The notes under the pieces: model-generated | Told to the model about the DNA's origin: nothing | Seen by the model: only the letters and a program-made list of their open reading frames with translations | The model's database searches: none | In this document: positions 31,183 through 39,546 of the stretch, piece after piece | How positions within the stretch are numbered: position 1 is the stretch's first letter | Layout: every line of letters starts with the position of its first letter | DNA from: Oscillospiraceae bacterium | GTDB lineage: Bacteria; Bacillota; Clostridia; Oscillospirales; Oscillospiraceae | DNA length: 64,000 nt | Assembly (NCBI GenBank): GCA_902798545.1 | Contig: CADBWQ010000010.1 | Coordinates: 62,001-126,000, forward strand | Reading direction: 5' to 3' | Translations under genes and position numbers: made by a program

Positions 31183-31845
31183 ATGAGGAAGTTCTTGCCC
31201 GTATTGTTTCTGGTCGTGCTGTGTGTCTGCCTTTGCGCGTGCGGCCAGACAGAATCAGATATGGCAAAATGGGATGCTGCCGCGAATGCCCTGGAAGAGG
31301 CTGCGGGAACAAGATGCACAGTCGATGTTAACAAGACAGCCTTTATCAATGTGACTGTGAGCATTCCAGAATCCGATGACTTTTCACTGTTCGGGACAAG
31401 AGCATATAACACCATCAATGCAGCGCGTGAAATCTTTTCCGGTGAGAATGGCTTCTCGATTCGGATTAACAAAGAAACATCTATCCCCAAATATCAGGGG
31501 AAAGATTATGTTTATGTCATAGCGACGGACGGTGGAAACACGTTCTGCCGGTACTATGACAACCGGGAAGAGACACTCCCATATAACCGCGAAGTAAAAT
31601 GTGATACCCCGGAGCAACTTGCCAGGTTCTTCCCTGCTCTGGATCTCCGACTCAAAGAGGAACACAACCTGACTGAAGAAGAGATTGCGATCTGGGATGC
31701 CGTATGGAAGAAGCTTGATTCCGAACCGGATCGGGATGAAATGGATATATACGAAGAGCTTGCCCCAACCTATGACATGAGTGCCGAAGACCTTGATGCG
31801 CTCATTAAGGCCTTACTCGAAAAAGCATACCAGGACTATCAGTAA
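31183..31845 (+). CDS. Prophage-encoded surface lipoprotein (possible superinfection exclusion)
   Basis: 220 residues from ATG 31183 after aggagga. A lipoprotein signal (MRKFLPVLFLVVLCVCLCAC, lipobox LCAC) is followed by an exposed alpha/beta domain and an acidic helical C-terminal part (LTEEEIAIWDAVWKKL ... SAEDLDALIKALLEKA). It lies between repressor and integrase. In other Firmicutes phages this slot can hold a lipoprotein that blocks DNA entry of related phages (Ltp type). I cannot see the Ltp repeat domain itself. The role is inferred from place and topology. Confidence 0.65.
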   Translation: MRKFLPVLFLVVLCVCLCACGQTESDMAKWDAAANALEEAAGTRCTVDVNKTAFINVTVSIPESDDFSLFGTRAYNTINAAREIFSGENGFSIRINKETSIPKYQGKDYVYVIATDGGNTFCRYYDNREETLPYNREVKCDTPEQLARFFPALDLRLKEEHNLTEEEIAIWDAVWKKLDSEPDRDEMDIYEELAPTYDMSAEDLDALIKALLEKAYQDYQ

Positions 31846-31846
31846 T

Positions 31847-33355
31847 ATGGCCAAGAAAAAACAGAAACAAAAAAGCGGGAACGCTGTCATATACGCTCGG
31901 TATTCCTCTCACAACCAGAGAGAGGCGTCTCTCGAGCAGCAGATCGCCGAGTGTAAGAAGTATGCCGAAAGGAACGGATACACCATCACTGAGATCTACC
32001 AGGATGCTGCCGTCTCCGGAAGAACAGATGATCGGCCGGCCTTCAAGCGTATGATGAGGGATGCAGAAAAGGAGAAATTCGATTACATTATCTGCTGGAA
32101 GAGCAACAGGATCGGCAGAAACATGACGCAGACCATGACCAATATGGCCAAGCTTGCGGAATACGGAGTCGAGTGTCTCTATACCGAGGAGGACTTCGAC
32201 AACACAGCCTCGGGCAGGTTTGCATTGAGAAACATGATGAATGTGAACCAGTTCTACTCGGAGAACATGGCAGAGGATATCAAGCGCGGTCTGATGGACA
32301 ATGCGGAAAAGTGCCTGGTAAATGGAAAATCCCCGTTCGGTTACAAACGGGGCGAAGATGGAAGGTATGCAATTGACGATCATGCTGCCGAGATAGTCCG
32401 GCAGATCTATGACAGGATCATTCAAGGTTGGACGATAACCGACATCATGAACGACCTGAACCATCGTGGCATCAAGACCGGAGCTGGAAAACCGTGGTCA
32501 TATCAGAGCTTTGATAAGCTGCTGCAGAGTGAACAGTATATCGGGGTATATAAGTATTCGGGTGTACGCATAGAAGGTGGAATGCCGGCAATCATAGACA
32601 GGGCCGTCTTTCAGGAGGTGCAGAGAATATTGGCTGAGAAAAAGAATCCGAGAGGAAAGAAGAAAGATTGTGCCGATTACTTCCTTGTCGGAAAAGCATT
32701 CTGCGGGAAATGCGGCTCTCCTATGACGGGAGTCTCCGGTACCAGCAGGAATGGGACGAAGCATTTCTACTACTGCTGCAATGCAAAGCACTACGATCAT
32801 ACATGTGATAAGAAGAATGTGAAAAAAGAATGGCTGGAAACCTTTGTGGCTACTGCCATCAAGGAAATGCTCTACGATCAAGATCTGATCGACTGGCTTC
32901 TTTCCTCATACGAAAACATCATCCAGCAGATTAAGGAAGAATCGAAGGTCAGCACCTTGGAGAGCCAGCTTGCAGAAGTAGAGATGAGTCTCGGAAACCT
33001 CATGAAGGCGATGGAGGCCGGGGCTTTCAATGAGATCGTCATCAACCGCATTAACGAGCTGGCCGACACAAAGAAAGATATTGAGCAGGCTCTTGCCATG
33101 GAGCAAGAAGCACTGAAAACCTTCTCTGTGGATGAGCTCAGGAAGACGCTGTATGAATACAGGGACGGAGATCTGGAGGACGAAGGTTTCATGCGCCGTC
33201 TGATTCAGACTTTCGTCAAGAGAGTAACTGTCTATGATAATGATGATATCGGGCTTGAATGCTACTTTGGGGAAGAAAGGCGCTATCCCGCCTCTTGGTT
33301 AGAGGATCATACAATTGTTCGTGAGCGCTCATCTGTGCTCCACCATAGTCCTTGA
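31847..33355 (+). CDS. Large serine recombinase, prophage integrase
   Basis: 502 residues from ATG 31847. Catalytic N-terminal domain (VIYARYSSHNQ with nucleophile Ser, QIAECKKYAERNGY, DAAVSGRTDDRPAF, WKSNRIGRN), recombinase domain (about 155-290, GKSPFGYKRGEDGRYAID...), zinc ribbon (CGKCGSPMTG ... CDKK), then a coiled coil (about 365-430) and C-terminal strands. It integrates and excises the prophage. Its start is 2 bp after the lipoprotein stop with only a weak ribosome site, so coupling to that gene is likely. About 25% shorter in the coiled-coil region than the largest family members. Confidence 0.93.
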   Translation: MAKKKQKQKSGNAVIYARYSSHNQREASLEQQIAECKKYAERNGYTITEIYQDAAVSGRTDDRPAFKRMMRDAEKEKFDYIICWKSNRIGRNMTQTMTNMAKLAEYGVECLYTEEDFDNTASGRFALRNMMNVNQFYSENMAEDIKRGLMDNAEKCLVNGKSPFGYKRGEDGRYAIDDHAAEIVRQIYDRIIQGWTITDIMNDLNHRGIKTGAGKPWSYQSFDKLLQSEQYIGVYKYSGVRIEGGMPAIIDRAVFQEVQRILAEKKNPRGKKKDCADYFLVGKAFCGKCGSPMTGVSGTSRNGTKHFYYCCNAKHYDHTCDKKNVKKEWLETFVATAIKEMLYDQDLIDWLLSSYENIIQQIKEESKVSTLESQLAEVEMSLGNLMKAMEAGAFNEIVINRINELADTKKDIEQALAMEQEALKTFSVDELRKTLYEYRDGDLEDEGFMRRLIQTFVKRVTVYDNDDIGLECYFGEERRYPASWLEDHTIVRERSSVLHHSP

Positions 33356-33381
33356 AGTCGCCTTGATTTCAGGGACTTTTC
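33347..33381 (+). terminator. Integrase terminator
   Basis: The imperfect stem agtccttgaa / tttcagggact, overlapping the integrase stop, is followed by ttttctt. Nearby (33390-33409) a direct repeat gggccata...gggccata may mark the attachment-site area. Bases 33382-33495 hold no gene other than the DUF2779 ribosome site. Confidence 0.6.
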
Positions 33382-33495
33382 TTATTACTGGGCCATAAAT
33401 TGGGCCATAGATTTTTTGTTTTTTTTAGATCCGTCTAGAGAAAATGGTAAACTATCGCCATCAAAAGGTCACTTTGGAAAGAGGAGAGGAAAACG

Positions 33496-33759
33496 ATGTC
33501 TGCAAACAGTATTACTAAAACGTTATACTGCACTGGTGTCCAATGTCCCAAAATGCTTTGGCTGAAAATACATAAGCCAGAGCTATTTGATGATTCTGTC
33601 ATGAATCAAAGTGTTCTAGAAGCAGGAACCAAAGTAGGAGAACTTGCGAGAGAGTTGTTTGGTGATTTCACGGTTGTCCAATATGGTGATCCAAGTAAGA
33701 TGGCTCATGAAACGGAAACTCTGATTAATAATGGTGAGAAAGCTATCGCTGAAGGCTAA
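33496..33759 (+). pseudogene. DUF2779 gene, N-terminal fragment only
   Basis: 87 residues (ITKTLYCTGVQCPKMLWLKIHKPEL ... VGELARELFG) match the beginning of DUF2779 proteins, which are several hundred residues and carry a PD-(D/E)XK-like nuclease core further on. The start has an excellent site (aaagaggagagg). The frame ends after NNGEKAIAEG and no continuation is seen in any frame. Truncation seems to be a deletion shared with the facing esterase gene. Confidence 0.75.
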
Positions 33760-33849
33760 ATGCATCAGCACCCATTTGATCATACCTTCCCATAAAAAGC
33801 CATACAGGAAGAGGGACACTTATTGGCGGAACAGATTGGCCACCTGGCG

Positions 33850-35208
33850 TCAACCAGCGGGGGCAATTGCTGCAAAGATTTCTGGTGCATCTAAACCGAG
33901 ACGCCATGTCATCCCTGCGCCGTTCGAGTGTCCAGTGGCAAAAACTTTTTCTGCATCTACCGCATAGTTTGTTTTTGTCTGATTGATCACGTGCCTGATA
34001 AATGCAACATCATCAGGAGGGTCTCCTGGGGTAATAATATACTGATTCCAAACAGGAACAGGAATCCAGCCAAAGAATGGGAGCGGACAGGGAAAAGCTT
34101 GCGGAAAAACGACAATTAAACCGTATTGCTCAGCATATAAATGCCATCTTGAATCTCCAATAAAAGCTTCAGCTGAGTTAGATCCTCCATGCAGTGCAAC
34201 TATCAGTGGATAGCTGTTATTTTCATTATATGTTGTAGGTATATATGTCCACCATTTCCGCAGACGCCCACCTACAGTATCCTCTGAATAAACAAAGCCT
34301 GTACCAGGGACACTCCCTGAAATCAGCCTTACTCGGTACTCCAAAACACCTCCAGGCGTATTCGTATACCGCAATACCTGATAAAGAAATTCCTCATAGA
34401 TAATCGAAGGCGAAGGCGTTGCAGCTGTGCTATAAGTAATCCATATATTAGTAGCACCGTTAGAATAAGTTTCCTGTGCATAAATATTTGGACTACCAGA
34501 TATCGCGTCTGCTGCATTTATCCAGTGGTTTTTTATAGTCAAACTATTCAATTCAGAGTTAGCAGCTTCGACAATCCATGCGGGCAAAGGAATATCCTGG
34601 TTTAACAAGCCAATAGTTTCTCTTCCATCTGAATTCTGACCTGCTATGAAGGGGAATGAACGTTTACCGCCATTCCTAGTAATTAGCTCATCCGAGACAT
34701 TACTTCCTCCAATGCTTACAATACCCCCAAACAATTGCGGCCAGCTGATTGCCATTTTATGTGCCGCACTACCTCCCTGCTCATAACCAACTAAATAAAG
34801 TGAACGCTCATCTAAGTTAAAAGCAGCAGGAATGCTTGAGAATTTTTGCCTAATAGTGTCAACAATCTCATATAGGAAGTCGTCATCATTTCTTTGCCAG
34901 GTGGCATTAAGTAAATTCCATGCACCGCCTTGCCCCTGATCAGCTTCAACGATAATAAGAGTAAAACCTCGAAGATCAGCTTCTGCCTTCCAAGCCTGGC
35001 CTAGTGATCCACTATAAAAAGACTGAGCAGTTGTGTAATCAGGAGCCAATATCATCACCGCAGGAGAACAAGGCTGAAATGAATCCGGAATATATACTGT
35101 GTATTTTCCAGGGACCGTTGTATCTCTTGGGGACTGCTCGTGGAATACGCCTGAAATTGGTGGCGAGTAAGGATTTTCAGGATAAGCACTAATTGAATTG
35201 ATATTCAT
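33850..35208 (-). CDS. Tandem alpha/beta-hydrolase, PHB-depolymerase-like esterase, C-terminally truncated
   Basis: 452 residues. Two hydrolase-like units are seen: the first (about 40-270) with LVGYEQGGSA at the nucleophile-elbow place but no Ser there, the second (about 300-452) with LIVALHGGSN and ATGHSNGAGM, a good Ser nucleophile elbow. The chain ends in FAAIAPAG, about where the second unit would still need its catalytic Asp and His. No signal peptide. The loss of the 3' end at 33850 sits opposite the cut DUF2779 gene. Probably an inactive remnant or a diverged binding protein. Start after aaaggggg. Confidence 0.75.
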   Translation of the reverse strand: MNINSISAYPENPYSPPISGVFHEQSPRDTTVPGKYTVYIPDSFQPCSPAVMILAPDYTTAQSFYSGSLGQAWKAEADLRGFTLIIVEADQGQGGAWNLLNATWQRNDDDFLYEIVDTIRQKFSSIPAAFNLDERSLYLVGYEQGGSAAHKMAISWPQLFGGIVSIGGSNVSDELITRNGGKRSFPFIAGQNSDGRETIGLLNQDIPLPAWIVEAANSELNSLTIKNHWINAADAISGSPNIYAQETYSNGATNIWITYSTAATPSPSIIYEEFLYQVLRYTNTPGGVLEYRVRLISGSVPGTGFVYSEDTVGGRLRKWWTYIPTTYNENNSYPLIVALHGGSNSAEAFIGDSRWHLYAEQYGLIVVFPQAFPCPLPFFGWIPVPVWNQYIITPGDPPDDVAFIRHVINQTKTNYAVDAEKVFATGHSNGAGMTWRLGLDAPEIFAAIAPAG

Positions 35209-35278
35209 TAATAATCCCCCTTTGTATTAACGTGAAAAGCCAGATTGTATTATTGTGAAGTGGAAAATACCAGAAATC

Positions 35279-36127
35279 TCATTCAGGGAGGAGCACATCG
35301 TGACGGATGGGGAGCCAATCATACAGCATTTTCCGAAGGGTTAAATCCCAGAAATCCCATTCATGAGTATAATTGGGAACCTCTTCATAGGTGACATCAT
35401 AGCCATATGACTTGAACAGATCTCTTGAGATATAGACGAAAGAACGTATGAAATCATTCCCACCGCACGTCATTATAATCTTAGGAAGCTTTTTCCCATC
35501 CAGTACGTTCTTTTTTGCTTGCTTGTACAGGTCGCTCTCAGGATCGATCAGCTTCATGCCTTTCGTATTCAGGTCGTTCATATCGATTGCAAAATCTGTA
35601 GATCCATTACCGTATTCTGCAACTGCCTGCATGATCTTGTCCACGTCCATACCACCACCAGACATCATAACCGCAGTATTAAAGCGCTCCGGTCCGTAGG
35701 CGACCCATTTTGAGGTAGCTATTGCCCCCATTGAGAGGCCCGCAACAAAAACATCTTTGGGGTCATCAGAAATGGGAAACATTGAATTACAGACTTTCGG
35801 CAGCTCTTCAAATACGAAATCCCAATATCTTGCCTGCCAAGGAAGCTTCTCCGGACCATCATTCGCATAGCCTGAATTATAACCGCACGGCATCACAACA
35901 GCAATTTTGTTGTCGTTGGCATAACGGACAATGTTAGAAAAACTAATGTAGTCCGAGTCGTCACCTGTTCCACCATGGTATAAGTACAGAACTTGGAACT
36001 TGGTTCCTTTTACATAGCTTTTTGCTTTTCCTTTGAAGTCGTCAAACGCATCCCATGATGGAAGTATCATTGTGACATTTGTCTGCTTCATAAGCGCTTG
36101 TGAAAAATAATTAAAACGGCAAATCAT
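35279..36127 (-). CDS. Esterase of the tributyrin/S-formylglutathione-hydrolase type
   Basis: 282 residues. LYLYHGGTGDDSDY (oxyanion region), VAGLSMGAIAT (Ser nucleophile in GLSMGA), and C-terminal NYTHEWDFWD (His) fit the esterase D/EstA family. The Asp is probably the one in the GGNDF segment. No signal peptide, so a cytoplasmic carboxylesterase, perhaps removing acetyl or feruloyl groups from imported sugars. Divergent AraC regulator next door. Start after aaggaggg. Confidence 0.85.
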   Translation of the reverse strand: MICRFNYFSQALMKQTNVTMILPSWDAFDDFKGKAKSYVKGTKFQVLYLYHGGTGDDSDYISFSNIVRYANDNKIAVVMPCGYNSGYANDGPEKLPWQARYWDFVFEELPKVCNSMFPISDDPKDVFVAGLSMGAIATSKWVAYGPERFNTAVMMSGGGMDVDKIMQAVAEYGNGSTDFAIDMNDLNTKGMKLIDPESDLYKQAKKNVLDGKKLPKIIMTCGGNDFIRSFVYISRDLFKSYGYDVTYEEVPNYTHEWDFWDLTLRKMLYDWLPIRHDVLLPE

Positions 36128-36244
36128 GATAATCCCTCCTTAATTCTTTTGCCGAAAGTGAAGGTATACCTTCCCTATTGCAATTCTATAGAAAGAGGAG
36201 TATTATTTGCTTACTTATATAGCTATTTTCGTATCATTTTTGCC

Positions 36245-37270
36245 ATGAGAAACGACAACTATATTGAACTGAATAACCCTCCCGGTTATGGGATCGGGCT
36301 CCCTTCAAGAATAGTGCCCGAGATGCTCCCTGAAATACTGCATACCGAAAACCCTGTCGAATTGCAATTTGCGGACTATGGTGGTAGAAAGGGTCACTGG
36401 ACTTCCTATAGTTACAGGGACACCGTAGAACTGGCCTTCGATACCAAGCATTTTGATTCACCACTAATCGGCAAATTACATAAGCACGACTATTTTGAAA
36501 TCGTGCTTAATACCGGGGCTCATTTTGAGATGCAAATTGAAGGAAGCCTGTATGAGCTTCAGCATGAAGACGTATGCTTGTTAAATCGAGCGACAAGACA
36601 TGCCGAGCACTTCCAAGGAAAAGAAAACCTCGTATATATTGTGCTATCGGAGACTTATGTCAGAAAGCATCTTCTTGAGAAGTATTTCTCGGACAGTTGC
36701 TCGATCAAACTCCGCAATTTTTTTGATAGAGGTCTGCGCGAAAGCTATTCAAGCAATATGAACTATGTCCTTAGCCGGCGGAAGCGGACCGATGCTAGCG
36801 TGGTTGAAATCATCCAGGAAATAAAGGATGAATTTTCTTATAAAAGGCCGGGGTATAAGCTTGTCATTGATGGACTTCTTTTGCGGTTTTTACATATCAT
36901 CACCGATGAAGAACTCTACTGTGCAGAGTATATTGATTTAGGTGCAGATAATGGCTTTGCGCTTGCACAATCTGCAAAGGCGATTTTGGATAAAACAAAG
37001 TGCAAGATGACCTTAAAAGAATTATCTGCAAAGCTTGACTATAATGAAGCCTACATCAGTCGCGTTTTTAAGCAGCATTATGGATATTCGATATCCAAGT
37101 ACAATCAGCAAATATGCTTGGAGCAAGCTGAGTTTCTGCTTCGATCAACGCAAAAAAGCATCCAGCAAATATGCACCGCTGTTGGTTATCAGAATAGAAC
37201 CGCCTTTTATAAATTGTTCTACAAGAAGCATCACTGCTCACTCTTGGAATACAGGCAAAGAAGTGAATAA
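36245..37270 (+). CDS. AraC-family transcriptional regulator
   Basis: 341 residues from ATG 36245. No classical site precedes this start; an upstream TTG at 36149 is no better. The N-terminal cupin-like sensor (KLHKHDYFEIVLNTGAHFEMQIEGSLYELQHEDVCLLN) is followed by two C-terminal helix-turn-helix units (MTLKELSAKLDYNEAYISRVFKQHYG, IQQICTAVGYQNRTAFYKLFYKKH). Divergent from the esterase, with a shared 117-bp region. It probably controls that gene in response to a sugar-like ligand. Confidence 0.85.
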   Translation: MRNDNYIELNNPPGYGIGLPSRIVPEMLPEILHTENPVELQFADYGGRKGHWTSYSYRDTVELAFDTKHFDSPLIGKLHKHDYFEIVLNTGAHFEMQIEGSLYELQHEDVCLLNRATRHAEHFQGKENLVYIVLSETYVRKHLLEKYFSDSCSIKLRNFFDRGLRESYSSNMNYVLSRRKRTDASVVEIIQEIKDEFSYKRPGYKLVIDGLLLRFLHIITDEELYCAEYIDLGADNGFALAQSAKAILDKTKCKMTLKELSAKLDYNEAYISRVFKQHYGYSISKYNQQICLEQAEFLLRSTQKSIQQICTAVGYQNRTAFYKLFYKKHHCSLLEYRQRSE

Positions 37271-37315
37271 TTTGTTACTACTGATGTGACACTTCTCTCA
37301 AGCCAAGACAGATCA

Positions 37316-37351
37316 AGAGCCCGACAAATCGAATGAGATTTGTCGGGCTCT
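37316..37351 (+). terminator. Long stem-loop after the AraC gene
   Basis: Perfect 15-bp stem agagcccgacaaatc / gatttgtcgggctct with a 6-nt loop, but followed by a short mixed T-stretch (tgctatttg). Possibly a terminator or an attachment-end structure of the next element. Confidence 0.6.
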
Positions 37352-37514
37352 TGCTATTTGTACACTTTAGTATTATCTCACAGGTATCATCGCTTTGGGA
37401 TGGCCTGACAGTTTGCAGAATGTGATTTTGGGTGTTTTCATGCTCATTTGCTGAGGGGAAAGCAGCCGTCTCTACACTCCATCCCATACGCAAAAATTGG
37501 TGACATATGCGCAC

Positions 37515-37543
37515 TTTACCCTCTCTTCACTGCATGATATAAT
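37515..37543 (+). promoter_or_regulatory. Extended -10 promoter reading into the mobilizable element
   Basis: TGaTATAAT (-10 at 37538-37543) with a poor -35 (TTTACC, 37515-37520) at 17 bp. A perfect palindrome tcaaaatattttga lies downstream at 37606-37619 and could be an operator. Confidence 0.5.
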
Positions 37544-37699
37544 TCGTATGATCCTGACCATGGAAAGATTGCTCGCATCAGGAAATACGAAGCGGGAAAA
37601 TTTTTTCAAAATATTTTGAATCACATGGAACATTTTGCCCGTTCTCGTGCCATGGTTAAGTGGAAGGGTAGAAAACGGGTAAAAAGTGAGGTGATAAGA

Positions 37700-38665
37700 A
37701 TGACAGATAACAAGAAACAACCCGGCCCGAAAGGCTTTATTCTGGTAGATTTGGTCGACAGAGGAAACATCGTAGAGATCCCGCTGACGAGCAACAAAGC
37801 ATGGCTGACGCTGTTCTATGCGCTGCCGGAAGAGTTGGTGAGCAAAGCAAAAGCCTATTTGGATTTCCCGCGCTGTCCTTATGAGGTCCTGCGCACTGAC
37901 AAGTACGACGAGCTCATCAACGACGACATTTTCCTTGAACTCGTCTGGGACTGCACCGCGTGGGCAGTGTGGCAATACTTCGAAGTGCCGGACAAGAAAA
38001 AGGGTGGCTACCGAGAAATCCCCGGAACAGACATGAACTACTCCGGAGACTTCCCGATCTGGCGACTGGCTTATGTGATACTGCCGTATCTGCGCCAGAA
38101 GTTTGAGACAAACGGGCTCTCTTTTCAGTCGCTTTTCAACATGACGCTGGATATGGAGGTTCCGTATTTCAGCTACAAACAGTTCGGGAATCTGATCGGT
38201 AACCTGGTGCCGATCATCATCAAAGAGCAAAACTGGCAGCCGATGATCGACGAAGCCTGGAACAGCCGTACGCCGGAAGATTACTCGGAATACTACAGTC
38301 AGGCCAAGGCGGATTTCACGCGAAGCTGGGATCACAGTCGAACGAAAGTCGGTAAGATGCTTTCGATCGAAGAGCTGGCGGAGAAAGCGGAAGAGGCCGA
38401 TTCAATCTTCGACATTCCTGATCCACGCTCGCAGTTTGAGATGAGAATCCTCGACAATTTAGCCATCTCCGAGTTCACATCCACGCTTTCCGAGCGGGAT
38501 ATGAAAATCCTGGAACTGAAAAACCGCGGCTACTCAGTAACTGAAATTGCTCCGCTAGTCGGCTACCAATCGCACAGCGCGGTTGTCAAGAGGCTGAAGA
38601 AGATCACAGATCTCTACGACGATTTCGTTTCGAAGAAATACCAAAACTACCTGGAGACCTTTTGA
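37700..38665 (+). CDS. Element-encoded regulator with C-terminal sigma-like helix-turn-helix
   Basis: 321 residues from ATG 37700 after gaggtg. The N-terminal 230 residues are of unknown fold. The C-terminal part (TLSERDMKILELKNRGYSVTEIAPLVGYQSHSAVVKRLKKI) is a sigma-70 region-4/LuxR-like HTH. Genes of this form are regularly the first gene of MobL-type elements in Clostridia. It may switch on mobilization genes. A terminator follows. Confidence 0.7.
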   Translation: MTDNKKQPGPKGFILVDLVDRGNIVEIPLTSNKAWLTLFYALPEELVSKAKAYLDFPRCPYEVLRTDKYDELINDDIFLELVWDCTAWAVWQYFEVPDKKKGGYREIPGTDMNYSGDFPIWRLAYVILPYLRQKFETNGLSFQSLFNMTLDMEVPYFSYKQFGNLIGNLVPIIIKEQNWQPMIDEAWNSRTPEDYSEYYSQAKADFTRSWDHSRTKVGKMLSIEELAEKAEEADSIFDIPDPRSQFEMRILDNLAISEFTSTLSERDMKILELKNRGYSVTEIAPLVGYQSHSAVVKRLKKITDLYDDFVSKKYQNYLETF

Positions 38666-38687
38666 AAAACAGAATCACCCTTCCTGT

Positions 38688-38726
38688 AAACAGTCATCGC
38701 TTTTGCGGTGGCTGTTTTTCTTTGCT
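38688..38726 (+). terminator. Terminator after the sigma-like gene
   Basis: The stem aacagtcatcgc / gcggtggctgtt (G-T pairs) with a tttt loop is followed by tttctttg. It separates the regulator from the excisionase-like gene. Confidence 0.65.
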
Positions 38727-38755
38727 CAAAAATTTGATGTGAGGAGGTTTTGACA

Positions 38756-38962
38756 ATGAGTAAAGAGTTATTTGAGCAGCTTCCCGACGTACTGGATGCA
38801 AAGCACTTGTCAGAAGCGTTGTCTATTTCCAAATCCGGCGCGTACGCCTTGATGAATCAAAAAGGATTCCCCGTTTTGAAAATCGGCGGACGCAAGCTGG
38901 TAACCAAACCGGATCTGATCATTTGGATCAGAGATCACACCGGACGGGAGGTGAAGCTATGA
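38756..38962 (+). CDS. Excisionase-like MerR-type HTH protein
   Basis: 68 residues after gaggagg. LDAKHLSEALSISKSGAYALMNQKGFPVLKIGGRKLVTKPDLIIWI is the compact winged HTH of element excisionases/DNA-binding proteins (HTH_17 type). It likely assists the serine recombinase in excision or regulates the oriT operon. The next start overlaps its stop (ATGA). Confidence 0.8.
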   Translation: MSKELFEQLPDVLDAKHLSEALSISKSGAYALMNQKGFPVLKIGGRKLVTKPDLIIWIRDHTGREVKL

Positions 38963-39273
38963 GCATGGAAGCCCTGGAAAAAGTCAAGCATGAGATTGCA
39001 AAAGCAGAAGATCGGATTCGCTACTATGAGCAGCAGGACAAAATCATGCGAAGCGAGATTCGGCGATTGACGAGAAAAGAGAGAACGCATCGACTGTGTA
39101 CACGCGGCGGATTAGTCGAGCACTTCATTCTTGAACCGGATCTTCTGACGGATGCCGATGTTTACATCCTTCTATCCGCCCTTTTTGAAAGCGAAGAGAC
39201 GCAAGAAAAGTTGAAAGCTCTGATCGAGCATCGAAAAGAAGTTAACGAAAGGAACGCGAGCGAAAACCCTTGA
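38959..39273 (+). CDS. DUF3847-type accessory protein of MobA/L elements
   Basis: 104 residues. The helical N-terminus (LEKVKHEIAKAEDRIRYYEQQDKIMRSEIRRLTRKERTHRLCTRGGLVEH) is the DUF3847 pattern, nearly always directly before the oriT and relaxase of this element type. It may help form the relaxosome. Coupled to the excisionase-like gene by a 4-bp overlap. Confidence 0.8.
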   Translation: MSMEALEKVKHEIAKAEDRIRYYEQQDKIMRSEIRRLTRKERTHRLCTRGGLVEHFILEPDLLTDADVYILLSALFESEETQEKLKALIEHRKEVNERNASENP

Positions 39274-39546
39274 CGGAGACAAGGGCGCAATTATACACCA
39301 CGTCGCCGCAAACTACATATTCTTCGCTTCTCTGTGGCGACAGGAAAGCTCATTCATTTCGTTGCGGCTCCTTCTCCCCACAAAGTCTTGATGACTTTGT
39401 GGGGGCCTCAGCCCGGTGTTTTTGCGCTCTTCGAGGACTCTTGCAGAGGCTCGATGGAGAAAAGTTTTTCTCCATCACAGGGGAGCCTACGCTTCCCCTG
39501 CGCCGCTGTGCGGCTACCCCATTTACGAGGAAAGGAGGCTTGAGAA
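39274..39546 (+). other. Origin-of-transfer region: MOBQ-like nick sequence and hairpins
   Basis: On the - strand, 39297-39280 read gtataattgcgcccttgt, close to the TAAGTGCGCCCT nick core of MOBQ plasmids such as RSF1010. Downstream are a 12-bp perfect hairpin (39376-39404, ccccacaaagtc / gactttgtgggg), an 11-bp hairpin with a 2-nt loop (39453-39476, gatggagaaaa / ttttctccatc) and a shorter one near 39478-39498. The relaxase gene follows at once. Confidence 0.6.

Larger units (their letters stand above)
1..33400. mobile_element. Siphovirus-like prophage, right-hand part (left end outside window)
   Basis: Tail, DGR, lysis, early replication/recombination, lysogeny switch and serine integrase genes run continuously from the first base to about 33.4 kb. 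The late genes read right on + and the early operon reads left on -, so they converge at 12.8-13.0 kb. The right boundary is inferred to lie just after the integrase stop at 33355, because the next gene (33496) is a non-phage DUF2779 fragment. Terminase, portal, capsid and attL are not in the window. The exact attR core cannot be set without attL or an empty-site relative. Confidence 0.93.

Noticed and set aside
33382..33495. Exact attR core from the repeat gggccata
   Set aside because: The repeat is present, but without attL or an empty site the crossover cannot be assigned.
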